Source of the DNA: Leptospira venezuelensis
Lineage (GTDB): Bacteria; Spirochaetota; Leptospiria; Leptospirales; Leptospiraceae
NCBI RefSeq assembly: GCF_002150035.1
Contig: NZ_NETS01000011.1
Coordinates: 558,001 to 622,000 of the forward strand
DNA: 64,000 bases
Direction: 5' to 3'
Position 1 is the first letter of the stretch. Each line of letters opens with the position of its first letter. A program made the position numbers and the translations under genes. Under the pieces are notes generated by a model. That model did not search any database. It was given only the letters and a program-made list of their open reading frames with translations, and had not been told where the DNA came from. Below are positions 8,566-18,054 of the stretch, piece after piece.

Positions 8566-9264
8566 ATGCGCTTTTGCCTGACTATCTTCCTACTCGCACT
8601 TACATTTTCCTCCTTCTCCAAAACATCCGAGCCAGCAGATTCCTGCTCCAAGATCAAAAATAAAAACGATCAGAAAAAATGTTATTCTAAGGAATACCAA
8701 GCAGCTGACAAAGAATTGAATGTGACTTATAAAAAGATAAGAGAAGGTTTATCGGAATCCCAAAAAGAAGATCTGAAAAAATTACAAATTCTTTGGATCG
8801 GATACAGAGACGGAGTATGCGAAGGACCTATGTATGCCTCAGATGAATCAGGGATAGAAACAATCATCTGCAAAACAGGAACCACAGAAGAAAGAACGAA
8901 ATACCTAAACCATGTCTGGAAATTCGGCGCAATATCTAAGGAAGGATTAGGCTCTTATACCGATGGTTTCGGAGGCAGCTTAAAACTTTTCAGAGACAAA
9001 ACGAATAAGAATATTCAATTTTCTTTTGAGGTTGTCAGAGGTCCTACAGCTCATTTAGGAGAAGTAAGCGGAAATTGGACTCCTTCTAAAGAAGGTAAAT
9101 GGAGCTGGGCCTCATCTGAAGGCTGCAAGTCGGAAGATCCAGATTGTTGCTTATTGGAATTCGAATATTTTCAAAATAGGATAGAAGTAGAGGAAGTTTC
9201 TTGTTCTGCATATCACGGCGCAAGAGCTTATTTCGGCGGAAGTTATAGATACGAATTCAAATAA
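8566..9264 (+). CDS. LprI-like (DUF1311) secreted protein
   Basis: 232 residues. An N-terminal signal sequence (about residues 1-19, hydrophobic FLLALTFSSFS) directs export. Residues about 27-105 match the lysozyme-inhibitor LprI/DUF1311 pattern: an early Cys pair (SCSKIKNKNDQKKCYSKEYQAADKELN), a helix rich in K/E, then LQILWIGYRDGVCEG and a later IICKTG. The C-terminal half (about 115-232) has further Cys residues (CKSEDPDCCLLEFEYFQ) and a separate, unrecognised beta-rich look. LprI of mycobacteria inhibits lysozyme; whether this protein does so is unknown. It is divergent from the ArsR operon across two candidate operators. Confidence 0.7.
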   Translation: MRFCLTIFLLALTFSSFSKTSEPADSCSKIKNKNDQKKCYSKEYQAADKELNVTYKKIREGLSESQKEDLKKLQILWIGYRDGVCEGPMYASDESGIETIICKTGTTEERTKYLNHVWKFGAISKEGLGSYTDGFGGSLKLFRDKTNKNIQFSFEVVRGPTAHLGEVSGNWTPSKEGKWSWASSEGCKSEDPDCCLLEFEYFQNRIEVEEVSCSAYHGARAYFGGSYRYEFK

Positions 9265-9273
9265 AGAAAGCAG

Positions 9274-9315
9274 AGCGCTTAATAGTTTGGCCATGATGCT
9301 ATAGTATTAAGCACT
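9274..9315. terminator. Stem-loop between convergent genes
   Basis: AGCGCTTAATA (9274-9284) pairs with TATTAAGCACT (9305-9315), 11 positions with one G-T wobble around a 20-base loop. It lies between the LprI-like gene and the convergent AraC gene. The long loop and lack of a T-run make it a weak terminator candidate. Confidence 0.4.
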
Positions 9316-9385
9316 CCTCCCCATATTTTTCCTGCTATTGAAGTTATCGTTGATGTCCTCCCTCAGGCCTCGACTAACAGAAGAT

Positions 9386-10306
9386 CTAATTAAAAGAACG
9401 TCTGAACTCTTGCGGGGAAAGATTTGTTTTACTTTTAAATAATTTACTAAAAGACTGAGAATGTTCGAATCCTAATTCGTAAGCGATTGCAGTGACAGGC
9501 AGATCCGTCGTAGACAATTTCTCCTTAGCCTCCTCGATCAATTTATTATGTATATGCTGCTGAGTACTCTGTCCGGTCAAAACCTTGAGAAGCCCACTTA
9601 AATAATTCGGAGAAATACCTATCATTTCTGCAATATATTGAACGGAAGGAAGACCTTTTTGTTTCAAATCTCCTTCTCTGAAATACTCAGCTAAAACTTC
9701 TTCTGTCTTATCTAAAATTTTATGATTTGTGATCTTTCTAGTAATGAATTGCCGATGGTAAAATCTTTCTGAATAATTAAGAAGAGTCTCTATTTGTGAA
9801 ATAATAATATTCTGACTGAAATTATCTATATTAGAATGATATTCTTGTCGGATATTTTGGATGATATTATTGGCAATAATCTCTTCCTTTTCCGAAAGGA
9901 ATAAGGCTTCGTTTACGGAATAATCAAAGTATTCATACTTCCTAATGGTCTTTGCTAAAGAAGTATTCCAAATAAAATCCGGATGGATGAGCAAGATCCA
10001 TCCGGAATGTTTTACTATAGATTCATTACTTACTTCTATCCGAAAAACCTGGCCAGGTGCCATAAAGAAAAGTATCCCTTCATCAAAATCATACTCCTGC
10101 TGTCCATATTTCATTTTTACGGATGGATTTCTCTTTAGGGAGATCGAGTAAAAATCCATGGCCCAGCTTGTAACATTGAACTCCGCAGAATGTTTGATGG
10201 AAGCATAATCCACTATACTGATCAAAGGATGTTCTGGTTTTGGCAAACCTCTGAGTTGATGAAATTCGCTGATCGTTTTTATTCTGTATGGCGTATAACT
10301 TGTCAT
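9386..10306 (-). CDS. AraC-family transcriptional regulator
   Basis: 306 residues. The C-terminal 100 residues carry two HTH motifs of AraC/XylS type, VQYIAEMIGISPNYLSGLLKVLTGQS and VTAIAYELGFEHSQSFSKLFKSKTNLSPQEFRR. The N-terminal part (about 20-170) is a cupin-like ligand or dimerisation domain with YDFDEGILFFMAPGQVF. It lies 9 bases downstream of the NmrA-like gene on the same strand, so the two are probably one transcript. AraC/NAD(P)-binding-reductase pairs like this usually have the regulator controlling the enzyme gene; the inducer is unknown. Confidence 0.88.
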   Translation of the reverse strand: MTSYTPYRIKTISEFHQLRGLPKPEHPLISIVDYASIKHSAEFNVTSWAMDFYSISLKRNPSVKMKYGQQEYDFDEGILFFMAPGQVFRIEVSNESIVKHSGWILLIHPDFIWNTSLAKTIRKYEYFDYSVNEALFLSEKEEIIANNIIQNIRQEYHSNIDNFSQNIIISQIETLLNYSERFYHRQFITRKITNHKILDKTEEVLAEYFREGDLKQKGLPSVQYIAEMIGISPNYLSGLLKVLTGQSTQQHIHNKLIEEAKEKLSTTDLPVTAIAYELGFEHSQSFSKLFKSKTNLSPQEFRRSFN

Positions 10307-10315
10307 TCTACAAAT

Positions 10316-11221
10316 CTACTTTTGTTGATTGTAAACCTTTGCAAATTCTATTGCAAAATCTTTCAGTTTTGTTTTTCCTAGTGTTGGCCGATTACGGTAA
10401 TAATCTTGGTATAACACGCCACCCCTTCTGGAAGCATTCATCTCAGTGAAACCTTTTGCGGTTTTAGGATTCATTCCCACTGCAATCATACCATTCAATA
10501 ACTGCTCATCCGAAATGGCAGTCCATTTCAGATCAGACTTTCCGATAGCCTCTCCTAATATCTTTGCGATTTCATTTGGAGAAACTTCGTCACTCGCTAT
10601 ATATCGAATGTTTCTTCCGTTGAAAGGTTTATCAATCTCTTCTGCAATGGCCGTTGCAATATCTAAGGTTGATACCCAAGGCTCCTTCTCGTCTCCTTCG
10701 TAATTCGAAATTATAACACCTTGCGCTTTGATTGTTTGGATAAACGCAAACATATTATAATAGAATCCTACAGGACGCATGAACTTAATAGAAACATTCT
10801 GTGGTAACTCTTTCAAGATATTTTCAGCAATATAATGAAATGCAAGAATACCATTTCCAGAATCGGTATGAGCTCCAATACTGCTAAGATGAATCACTTT
10901 TTCGACTCCAGATCGCTGGATCGCATCTTTATAACTTTGTGCGATCTTACGAATCGTTTCCATCACATCCAAATTTTGATCAAAGAAGCTATGATAGCCT
11001 ATAGCTTCCATCGCATATATTAGATCCGCACCTTGGAAAGTATGAAATAAGAAATCGCTGTCTTCCATTTTTCCGATAGAAGCGATAGCTCCTAAGCCTT
11101 CTATTTCCTTCTTCCTTTCCGGATTACTGCTTACTACAGTAACTGAATGTCCTTTTCTGACCAACTCTTCAGTAAGAGGTTTACTGATATGTCCTAATGA
11201 ACCTGTAACTATGATCTTCAT
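10316..11221 (-). CDS. NmrA-like NAD(P)-binding protein (atypical SDR)
   Basis: 301 residues with an N-terminal Rossmann motif of NmrA/atypical SDR type, MKIIVTGSLGHISKPLTEELVRKGHSV (GxxGxxG). The Ser in HLSSIGAH and the Tyr in LAFHYIAEN stand at positions resembling the SDR catalytic pair, but the YxxxK Lys is not clear. Such proteins act as quinone or aldehyde reductases or as NADP-sensing regulators. It is the first gene of a two-gene unit with the AraC regulator and is divergent from the metallo-hydrolase lipoprotein across 278 bases. Confidence 0.8.
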   Translation of the reverse strand: MKIIVTGSLGHISKPLTEELVRKGHSVTVVSSNPERKKEIEGLGAIASIGKMEDSDFLFHTFQGADLIYAMEAIGYHSFFDQNLDVMETIRKIAQSYKDAIQRSGVEKVIHLSSIGAHTDSGNGILAFHYIAENILKELPQNVSIKFMRPVGFYYNMFAFIQTIKAQGVIISNYEGDEKEPWVSTLDIATAIAEEIDKPFNGRNIRYIASDEVSPNEIAKILGEAIGKSDLKWTAISDEQLLNGMIAVGMNPKTAKGFTEMNASRRGGVLYQDYYRNRPTLGKTKLKDFAIEFAKVYNQQK

Positions 11222-11454
11222 AAATTTTTCTCCAAGATTCGAGATCCTAATAGCGGTATTTCTTATTCTGATCGATTTAGAAAACCGTAAGTTCGTTTAG
11301 GTCGGATTATTCGAGTAGCCGAATCTCAGACGGATGTAGTCGTTTTTAAGGCTTTAGAGAAATATAAAATACCTAATTAGCCTTCGGTCTATATCGACAC
11401 TTATCTTTACAAAGTCCAAAAAGGAAAATATTCTGGATTTTCAATCGGTCTAGT

Positions 11455-11472
11455 TTTCCGGAACACCGGAAA
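11455..11472. promoter_or_regulatory. Short perfect hairpin upstream of the metallo-hydrolase lipoprotein
   Basis: TTTCCGGAACACCGGAAA, a 7-bp perfect inverted repeat with a 4-base loop, lies 28 bases before the ATG at 11500 and just ahead of a good ribosome binding site (AAGGAG). It could be an operator or a 5'-leader hairpin. The rest of the 278-base divergent gap shows nothing else I can support. Confidence 0.35.
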
Positions 11473-11499
11473 CATCCAGATCAAAAACAAGGAGATCTC

Positions 11500-12285
11500 A
11501 TGAGATCAATAAGTAATCTTTTTCGAAATATACGAATCGTTTTAACCGCACTATTAGTTACTGGCCTTATACAAGGATTGATAGGATGCGCAACAGTAGA
11601 ACCAAAACCTAAAATTGAGATTCCTAGTTCCAAAACTTCTATCCAAATCCAGCCAATCTTTCATGGAAGTTTAGTTCTGACAATTGGCGAAAAAACAATT
11701 TATGTGGATCCTTCTTGGGGAGGAGAAAAGTATAAAGATCAGAAAAAACCGGACCTGATCCTAATTACCGATATTCACCCAGATCATATGGACCTAAAAA
11801 CTTTGGGAGAGATCGCCACTAAGGAAACTCAGATCATCGCTCCAGAAGCAGTTGCAAAAGAAGCAAAAGAATATACTAATGTCACTCGTTTAAAGAATGG
11901 GCAATCCACTTCCGTAAGTGATATTAATATTTCTGCGATTCCTATGTATAATATTACCAAAGAACATTTAGATAAACATACTAAAGGAAGAGGAAATGGT
12001 TATTTGATCAAGTTTGGTGGAAAGACAATCTATATCTCCGGAGACACTGAAGATATTAAAGAAATGAGATCTTTGAAGAATATTGACATCGCATTTATTT
12101 GTATGAACCAACCTTACACAATGACTGTAGAAAAAGCAGCGGATGCAGTGAAAGATTTTAAACCGAAAGTTGTGTATCCATATCATTACCGCGGAAAAGA
12201 CGGATTAAGTGACACCGAAAAGTTTAAGGCTCTTGTAAAAGAATCAAGCCCTTCTACCCAAGTTGAACTGATCAACTGGTATTGA
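11500..12285 (+). CDS. Metallo-beta-lactamase-fold lipoprotein (UlaG-like)
   Basis: 261 residues. The N-terminus has a hydrophobic segment ending in GLIGC, a good lipobox, so it is an exported lipoprotein. The remainder is an MBL-fold hydrolase of the UlaG/ComA-like branch: FHGSLVLTIGEKTIYVDP, the metal motif TDIHPDHMD (first His replaced by Asp), YISGDTEDI with a metal-bridging Asp, and YPYHYRG with a late His. The substrate is unknown. The start at 11500 is supported by AAGGAG eight bases upstream. A 13-bp hairpin follows the stop, so it is probably monocistronic. Confidence 0.82.
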   Translation: MRSISNLFRNIRIVLTALLVTGLIQGLIGCATVEPKPKIEIPSSKTSIQIQPIFHGSLVLTIGEKTIYVDPSWGGEKYKDQKKPDLILITDIHPDHMDLKTLGEIATKETQIIAPEAVAKEAKEYTNVTRLKNGQSTSVSDINISAIPMYNITKEHLDKHTKGRGNGYLIKFGGKTIYISGDTEDIKEMRSLKNIDIAFICMNQPYTMTVEKAADAVKDFKPKVVYPYHYRGKDGLSDTEKFKALVKESSPSTQVELINWY

Positions 12286-12299
12286 TCTATTGATTAACA

Positions 12300-12333
12300 G
12301 TTTCGAAAAAGAGAGCATTTTCTTTTTCGAAAC
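12300..12333. terminator. Stem-loop after the metallo-hydrolase gene
   Basis: GTTTCGAAAAAGA (12300-12312) and TCTTTTTCGAAAC (12321-12333) form a perfect 13-bp stem with an 8-base loop, 14 bases past the stop at 12285. It lacks a downstream T-run on the plus strand, but its size and place suit transcription termination. Confidence 0.6.
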
Positions 12334-12422
12334 TTCTCCACATGTTGCAAAAGACTTATATTTTTACATAATTATGCCATTTTGTGGTTTACTTTACTTC
12401 ATACAAATTAAATTACAAACCT

Positions 12423-13052
12423 ATGCAACTAATTCTATCCCTTGTAACGTTAGCCCTTTTTCTGGCATTTTTCGCCGGACTCAAAAACCCAACCCTGTTC
12501 TCTAAATGGATAAAGGAACCAACTCGTAAAAAAACCTCTCTCATATTCGGGGGTGCCCTCCTAGTTTCTATAATTCTTTTTGGAATATTCTCGCCACCTA
12601 AGTATGAATTAAGCAAAGAAGAAATAGGTTCCTTAAGTGAAGAAGATCAAATCAAATTGATTGTAAAAAAACAAATTGGAGAGGAAGCTTTAAAGAACGT
12701 GGTTATTACACGTTCTGAAAATGGGTTACTAGGAGTAGAGGTACAATTTGACGCCAAGAGCACTATCGACATGACTAAAAAAATGCGTATCGATTGGATT
12801 AAATCGAAAATGGCTGAATCTTATATCTCTATATATAAGAATTATAAAAACGTTGGAGAATGTAAAATCGGAGCATTCTTTCCGATGTCCGATAGTTACG
12901 GCAATAGTGCTGAAATAGAAGTGTACATAACGTATTTAGCGAAAGAAGAAGCGGACAAAGTAAATTGGAGCGCGGAAGATTGGGATCTAAAAGGAAATAT
13001 CGTCCCTAGAATTTGGATGAACATTGCAATTCATCCGCAATTCCAGCTTTAA
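12423..13052 (+). CDS. Membrane-anchored protein of unknown function
   Basis: 209 residues from the ATG at 12423 (MQLILSLVTLALF). The frame is open further upstream to 12384, but those 13 residues add nothing recognisable. There are two N-terminal hydrophobic helices (about 2-18 and 35-52) separated by a basic loop (KWIKEPTRKKT), then a soluble domain from about residue 60 to the end. No family is recognised. It is followed by a hairpin (13105-13124) and the convergent AraC gene. Confidence 0.65.
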   Translation: MQLILSLVTLALFLAFFAGLKNPTLFSKWIKEPTRKKTSLIFGGALLVSIILFGIFSPPKYELSKEEIGSLSEEDQIKLIVKKQIGEEALKNVVITRSENGLLGVEVQFDAKSTIDMTKKMRIDWIKSKMAESYISIYKNYKNVGECKIGAFFPMSDSYGNSAEIEVYITYLAKEEADKVNWSAEDWDLKGNIVPRIWMNIAIHPQFQL

Positions 13053-13104
13053 TATTTTTCTCAATTAATCAGCAAGAATAAACATCCTGCGTATACTTTC
13101 ATTC

Positions 13105-13124
13105 GGCAAAACCAGCTTTTTGCC
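13105..13124. terminator. Stem-loop between convergent genes
   Basis: GGCAAAA (13105-13111) pairs with TTTTGCC (13118-13124) over a 6-base loop, between the membrane protein gene and the convergent 7TM-AraC gene. The stem is short and AT-rich. Confidence 0.45.
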
Positions 13125-13154
13125 AAATCAAAGTTCAAGAAACAATCTATCTTA

Positions 13155-14738
13155 CTAAGTTTCAGTTTCCTCAGAAGAATCGAGTGAAGCTGATTTTTTA
13201 AATTCCTGCGGAGTTAATCCTGTATACTTCTTAAAAGAATCATAGAAGGAAGACTTGGATTGAAAACCTACAGAAAACGCGAGATCCAGTATATTTGCGG
13301 AAGGATCATTTAGAATAATCCGCTTAGCCTCCTCTATTCTGTATTTTTTAAGCAGGTCAGGAAAAGAGATATTCAGCACTTGGTTTAAAAGCTCTGAAAC
13401 CTGATGAACTGATAGACCTAAAACCGCAGCAAGATCGCTGATCCTCAATTCTTCTTCTAAATAGATCTTGTCTTCATCCAGTAGTTTGTTCAATCGAGCT
13501 AGTGTATCGTCTACATTGATACCGACGATTTGAGATTTTTTCTTTCCTGATATGTCCGAGGATGTCTTATCCACTTGGAAATTCTTAAGTTCTTCTCTTC
13601 TTAAAGAAATTTCATATTCTAATTCTCGGATCCTTGTCCTAACAGAGCGACTAGTGAGAAATATGTTTATTGGAACGAAAAATGCTAAAAAGAATAAGAA
13701 ACTTTTTCCATCGAAAGAAAAGAATGCCTTATATGAAATGATGTTTAATATCTCTATTGCAAGTAGAGAGAACATCCCGAACACAAACCAACGGGTTTGG
13801 ATCGTTTTCCTCTTTGTAGCAACCAAGCTGAGAAGGATTGCTGTTACTGTCACAGCCAGGTAGAAAATCGTAAAAGAACGGGAAACGAACTGTCTAGGAA
13901 ATTTAGTAAAACTTAAAGCGACCATGATCGCAGTTAGAATATTTACAGTATTATAAAAATACCATACCGGTTTAAAATTCTGCCTGATCTTTAGAAAATG
14001 AGAAACCCAGAGAGTTCCAGAAATGATCAGATAACCTATCATGATCTTCTTCCCTAAAGAAAGAGGTAAACCGAATCCTGGAAAAAGATATCTGGAGGCT
14101 ATCCCAGACACGAATAAGAATGTAAGCCCAATACCAAATGAAAACAGGATCTGATATAGAATCCACTTAGAACGAAGACGAACATAGGAATTGATTAAAT
14201 AGGCGATCTGTACGATCACAAGTGCCAGAAGTGAGAACACAATTCCAGAATAAACTGTGGAAATGGAATATAATTCTTCTGCGCTTACTAATCGAACTTC
14301 TGAGAGTATATAATTCCTAGACTGGATCCTAATATTGATCTCCGAGCTATTTTCCAGGAATTTTCGGAGGGGAAAAACGGGAAATATCCCTGGGATCAGC
14401 CATTCATTGACCGGATGAATGAAACCTGCCCGCTGACAGTCTCCCTTTAAGTCGCAAACTTGGACGGAATCCAAAAGACTCCAAGGAAAGATCAGGAATT
14501 CAGTCTTGGATTCCTCCGGTAGATTACCGATCCGGAAACGCAGATCGATCTGCTCCGGATAAAATCCCCAGTCGAGCAATACTGAAAAATCATCGATCTG
14601 CTTCCAATGAGCCTGGTCGGAACCTAGGATACGCAGGTGCCCTACCTGCTTCTCATCCCCTTGGGAATAGGTTTGGGTAGAAACTCCCAAAGCCAAGGTC
14701 AAAATCAGGAATACTTTTATTCTAGACATATTGAACAT
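13155..14738 (-). CDS. AraC-family regulator with 7TM-DISM-type membrane sensor
   Basis: 527 residues: signal-like N-terminus (about 5-22), an extracytoplasmic beta-rich domain (about 30-165) resembling 7TMR-DISM sensors, about seven transmembrane helices (about 165-365), a short coiled coil (RELEYEISLRREELKNF) and an AraC-type double HTH at the C-terminus (DLAAVLGLSVHQVSELLNQVL and ILDLAFSVGFQSKSSFYDSFKKYTGLTPQEF). This lets an outside signal reach DNA binding in one polypeptide. It is divergent from the RND efflux operon across 76 bases and is the obvious candidate regulator of that operon. The ligand is unknown. Confidence 0.85.
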   Translation of the reverse strand: MFNMSRIKVFLILTLALGVSTQTYSQGDEKQVGHLRILGSDQAHWKQIDDFSVLLDWGFYPEQIDLRFRIGNLPEESKTEFLIFPWSLLDSVQVCDLKGDCQRAGFIHPVNEWLIPGIFPVFPLRKFLENSSEINIRIQSRNYILSEVRLVSAEELYSISTVYSGIVFSLLALVIVQIAYLINSYVRLRSKWILYQILFSFGIGLTFLFVSGIASRYLFPGFGLPLSLGKKIMIGYLIISGTLWVSHFLKIRQNFKPVWYFYNTVNILTAIMVALSFTKFPRQFVSRSFTIFYLAVTVTAILLSLVATKRKTIQTRWFVFGMFSLLAIEILNIISYKAFFSFDGKSFLFFLAFFVPINIFLTSRSVRTRIRELEYEISLRREELKNFQVDKTSSDISGKKKSQIVGINVDDTLARLNKLLDEDKIYLEEELRISDLAAVLGLSVHQVSELLNQVLNISFPDLLKKYRIEEAKRIILNDPSANILDLAFSVGFQSKSSFYDSFKKYTGLTPQEFKKSASLDSSEETET

Positions 14739-14814
14739 TCAAGAACTCTGTCCAAACTTATAAACCGGGACGATTTTCTCCACTTTAAATGCTACTAATA
14801 TATGAGGAAACAAA

Positions 14815-17800
14815 ATGAATGAAATCGTTCTCATTGCTCTAAAAAGACCTTACACCTTCGTGGTCCTCGCTATTCTAATCCTGTTCTTCGGGATACAATC
14901 TATTTTCAAAGCTCCTACAGATGTTTTTCCAAACATCAAGATACCGGTCATTTCGGTAGTATGGGGATACCAAGGTATGCTTCCAGAAGATGTTGCGGGA
15001 AGGATCACATACTTTTTCGAAAGAGCATTAACCAGTACCGTAGAAGGAATCAAAGCGATTAATAGCAGATCCTATTACGGAAGTAGTATTATCAATATAG
15101 AATTGCAACCACATACTGATCTTGCAGGTGCAGAAGCGGAGGTGGCTGCGATTTCGCAGACAGTAGTCACCTCCTTACCCCCGGATATTTCTCCGCCAAT
15201 GATCATGAGATTGGAGGCATCCTCCGTTCCGGTTGCGATGCTTCAAGTTACTTCAGAGAAGATGACTCCTGCAGAACTTTATAATCTCGCATTCATGAGA
15301 ATACGTTCTCTACTTGTTACCATCCCAGGCGCAATCATTCCTCAGCCTTACGGTGGAACTCCGATGCAATTATTGGTCTCACTGGATAAGCAAAAACTTT
15401 TATCCAGAAACCTTTCGCCTATGGATGTATTCAAGGCTTTTAATGAACAGAGCGCTGTGTTACCAGCAGGAGATCAGAAGATCGGTAAAACAGATTGGAT
15501 GGTAATGACGAATGCTATTCCAATCCAAGTAGAAGATTTTAATAATATTCCGATCAAGCGTGTAGGCAATAGCACATTCTTTATGAGAGATGTTGCAAGT
15601 GTCGCTCTAGGCGGCCCTCCTCAATTGAACTCTGTGCTCGTGGATGGAAAACAATCCGTTTTGATCGTGGTGATGAAAAGTGGTGATGCATCTACCCTGG
15701 ATGTGGTGGATGGAATTCGTAAGACCATGCCAAGGATTAAAGAAATTTCTCCCGACGATGTGGAGATCAAACTTCTAAATGATGCTTCCATTTTCGTTAA
15801 AGATTCCATTGAGAACGTTGTCCATGAAATGATATTAGCTGCTGCCTTAACCGGGTTAGTAGTATTACTTTTCTTAGGTTCTTGGAGAGCAACAACGATT
15901 ATAGCAACATCTATTCCTCTTTCTCTTTTAAGTTCTATCATAGGCCTTCATTTGATCGGTGAATCTATCAATGTGATGACCTTAGGAGGTCTCGCTCTTG
16001 CAGTAGGTATCCTTGTGGATGATGCCACAGTGATGATAGAAAATATCGATACTCATATTGAAATGGGTAAACCATTAGAGAAGGCAATCATAGATGCTGC
16101 TAACGAGATAGTAATTCCTACATTCGTGGCAACTCTTGCTATCGTAATTGTTTGGTTCCCTCTTTTCCAATTGAGTGGTGTTTCCGGTTGGTTATTCAAG
16201 CCAATGGCAGAAGCGGTGGCACTCGCAATGATCGCCTCCTTTATTCTTTCCAGAACTCTTGTTCCGACTATGGCAAAATATTTGCTAACTGCTCATCACT
16301 CTCCAGAAGGTCATGGATCTCATTCCAAGGCAGCTGCAAAACATATTACACATACTACATCTAAGAAAACAAATTCTCGTTTTGCTTTCATTACTGAATG
16401 GATCGATTTCCTAATACGTTTTCAAAAAGGATTCGAACGTAACTTCACCGAATTCAGAGAACGTTATTATATTCTTCTACAGAAAGTAATAGCAGATCGT
16501 AAAAGATTTGTGAAGATATTCTTAGCGATAGCTACAGGATCCCTTCTTCTATTCTATATGAATGGTAGAGACTTCTTCCCTGAGATCAAGGCTGGAACCT
16601 TGCAGATGCATATGCGTGCACCTTTGGGAACCAGGATAGAAGTTTCTGGAAGGATTGCCACTCTGGTCTCGGAAGATATTAAAAAATTACTTCCTGGTAA
16701 AGTGGAGAGTGTTCTGAGTAACTGCGGCCTCCCAGTAGGACCTCATAACCTTGCATTTATCCCTACTCCTACGATCGGTTCCCAAGATTGTGATCTAACA
16801 ATCTCATTAAAGGATGAAGAATCTCCTGTTTGGGATTATAGACAAACTTTGAGAAAAGGATTAAGTGAATTATATCCAGGAACAGTATTCACATTCCAAC
16901 CAGCAGACTTAACTGCAAAGATCCTGAACTTTGGCTCACCTTCTCCGATTGATATTCAAATCAATGGAATGGATCTAGAGAAAAATTTTGAATTTGCTCA
17001 AAAACTTCAGGGCAAACTCAAAACGATCCCGGGTGCCGCAGATGTTGTGATCCAACAAACAATGAGCACACCTACTCTTCTTGTAGATGGAAATAGAAGT
17101 TTGGGGATCAATGTTGATCTTCCTATGAAGTCGGTAGCGGAGAATATGTTACTCGCAACTTCAGGTAGTCAGCAGATAGACCAAGAATATTGGATGGATC
17201 GTAAAACAGGTCTTTCTTATCAGATCAATATTTATGTTCCTCAGCCTCAGATGAGAAGAACAGAAGATTTACTTACTGTTCCAGTCAATCGCGGAGACTT
17301 ACAAGATAATTCAGAAAACGGAATACAGCTTTTAGGAAACGTAGCCAATATTACTCCAACAGGGACTCCAGGTTTAGTAACTCACCAAAACCTTTTACCT
17401 CTAATCGACGTTTATGTTTCTGCAGAAGGAAGAGACCTTGGAGGAGTGCTAAGTGATGCTCAAAAGATCATGGACTCCATGAAGAGCGAACTTCCAAGAG
17501 GAGCAGCAATCGAGATTTTAGGACAGGCGGAGACAATGAGAAGCGCATACATAGAGCTGATTGGCGGACTCTTCGTAGCTATTCTTCTTGTTTATCTTTT
17601 GATCGTAGTGAACTTCCAGTCTTGGACTGACCCTTTCATTATCATCACTGCTTTGCCAGGAGCATTAGCAGGAATTGCCTGGTCACTATTCCTAACACGC
17701 ACATATATCTCGGTGCCTGCTTTAACTGGAGCGATCATGTGTATGGGAACGGCGACTGCAAACTCCATATTAGTAGTTTCTTATGCAAGAGATCGTCTTG

Positions 17801-18054
17801 AAGTCCACGGAGACGCGATAAGAGCCGCTATCGAAGCAGGATATTCTAGGATCAGACCAGTGCTTATGACTGCTTCCGCGATGATCATAGGAATGGTTCC
17901 TATGTCTATAAGTAACTCTCAAAACGCTCCTTTAGGAAGAGCGGTGATCGGAGGATTGGCTGTTGCTACATTCGCTACACTATTCTTCGTTCCTTGTATC
18001 TATGCGATCATCTATAACAACCGTGCAAAAATTCAAAAGGAAAGTTCCAAATGA
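14815..18054 (+). CDS. RND efflux pump, inner-membrane permease
   Basis: 1079-residue AcrB/CzcA-superfamily transporter: one N-terminal helix, a large periplasmic loop (about 35-335), six helices (about 335-500), a long cytoplasmic insertion with a His-rich stretch (HHSPEGHGSHSKAAAKH, about 500-515), a second periplasmic loop (about 580-870) and five C-terminal helices. The proton-relay aspartates are present in GILVDDATVMIENI (TM4). It starts a three-gene operon with the adaptor and outer-membrane factor, each overlapping its neighbour by 4 bases (ATGA). A GAGG site precedes the ATG. The His-rich insertion might hint at metals, but the pump lacks other clear signs of a metal exporter, so the substrate is open. 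Confidence 0.95.
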   Translation: MNEIVLIALKRPYTFVVLAILILFFGIQSIFKAPTDVFPNIKIPVISVVWGYQGMLPEDVAGRITYFFERALTSTVEGIKAINSRSYYGSSIINIELQPHTDLAGAEAEVAAISQTVVTSLPPDISPPMIMRLEASSVPVAMLQVTSEKMTPAELYNLAFMRIRSLLVTIPGAIIPQPYGGTPMQLLVSLDKQKLLSRNLSPMDVFKAFNEQSAVLPAGDQKIGKTDWMVMTNAIPIQVEDFNNIPIKRVGNSTFFMRDVASVALGGPPQLNSVLVDGKQSVLIVVMKSGDASTLDVVDGIRKTMPRIKEISPDDVEIKLLNDASIFVKDSIENVVHEMILAAALTGLVVLLFLGSWRATTIIATSIPLSLLSSIIGLHLIGESINVMTLGGLALAVGILVDDATVMIENIDTHIEMGKPLEKAIIDAANEIVIPTFVATLAIVIVWFPLFQLSGVSGWLFKPMAEAVALAMIASFILSRTLVPTMAKYLLTAHHSPEGHGSHSKAAAKHITHTTSKKTNSRFAFITEWIDFLIRFQKGFERNFTEFRERYYILLQKVIADRKRFVKIFLAIATGSLLLFYMNGRDFFPEIKAGTLQMHMRAPLGTRIEVSGRIATLVSEDIKKLLPGKVESVLSNCGLPVGPHNLAFIPTPTIGSQDCDLTISLKDEESPVWDYRQTLRKGLSELYPGTVFTFQPADLTAKILNFGSPSPIDIQINGMDLEKNFEFAQKLQGKLKTIPGAADVVIQQTMSTPTLLVDGNRSLGINVDLPMKSVAENMLLATSGSQQIDQEYWMDRKTGLSYQINIYVPQPQMRRTEDLLTVPVNRGDLQDNSENGIQLLGNVANITPTGTPGLVTHQNLLPLIDVYVSAEGRDLGGVLSDAQKIMDSMKSELPRGAAIEILGQAETMRSAYIELIGGLFVAILLVYLLIVVNFQSWTDPFIIITALPGALAGIAWSLFLTRTYISVPALTGAIMCMGTATANSILVVSYARDRLEVHGDAIRAAIEAGYSRIRPVLMTASAMIIGMVPMSISNSQNAPLGRAVIGGLAVATFATLFFVPCIYAIIYNNRAKIQKESSK

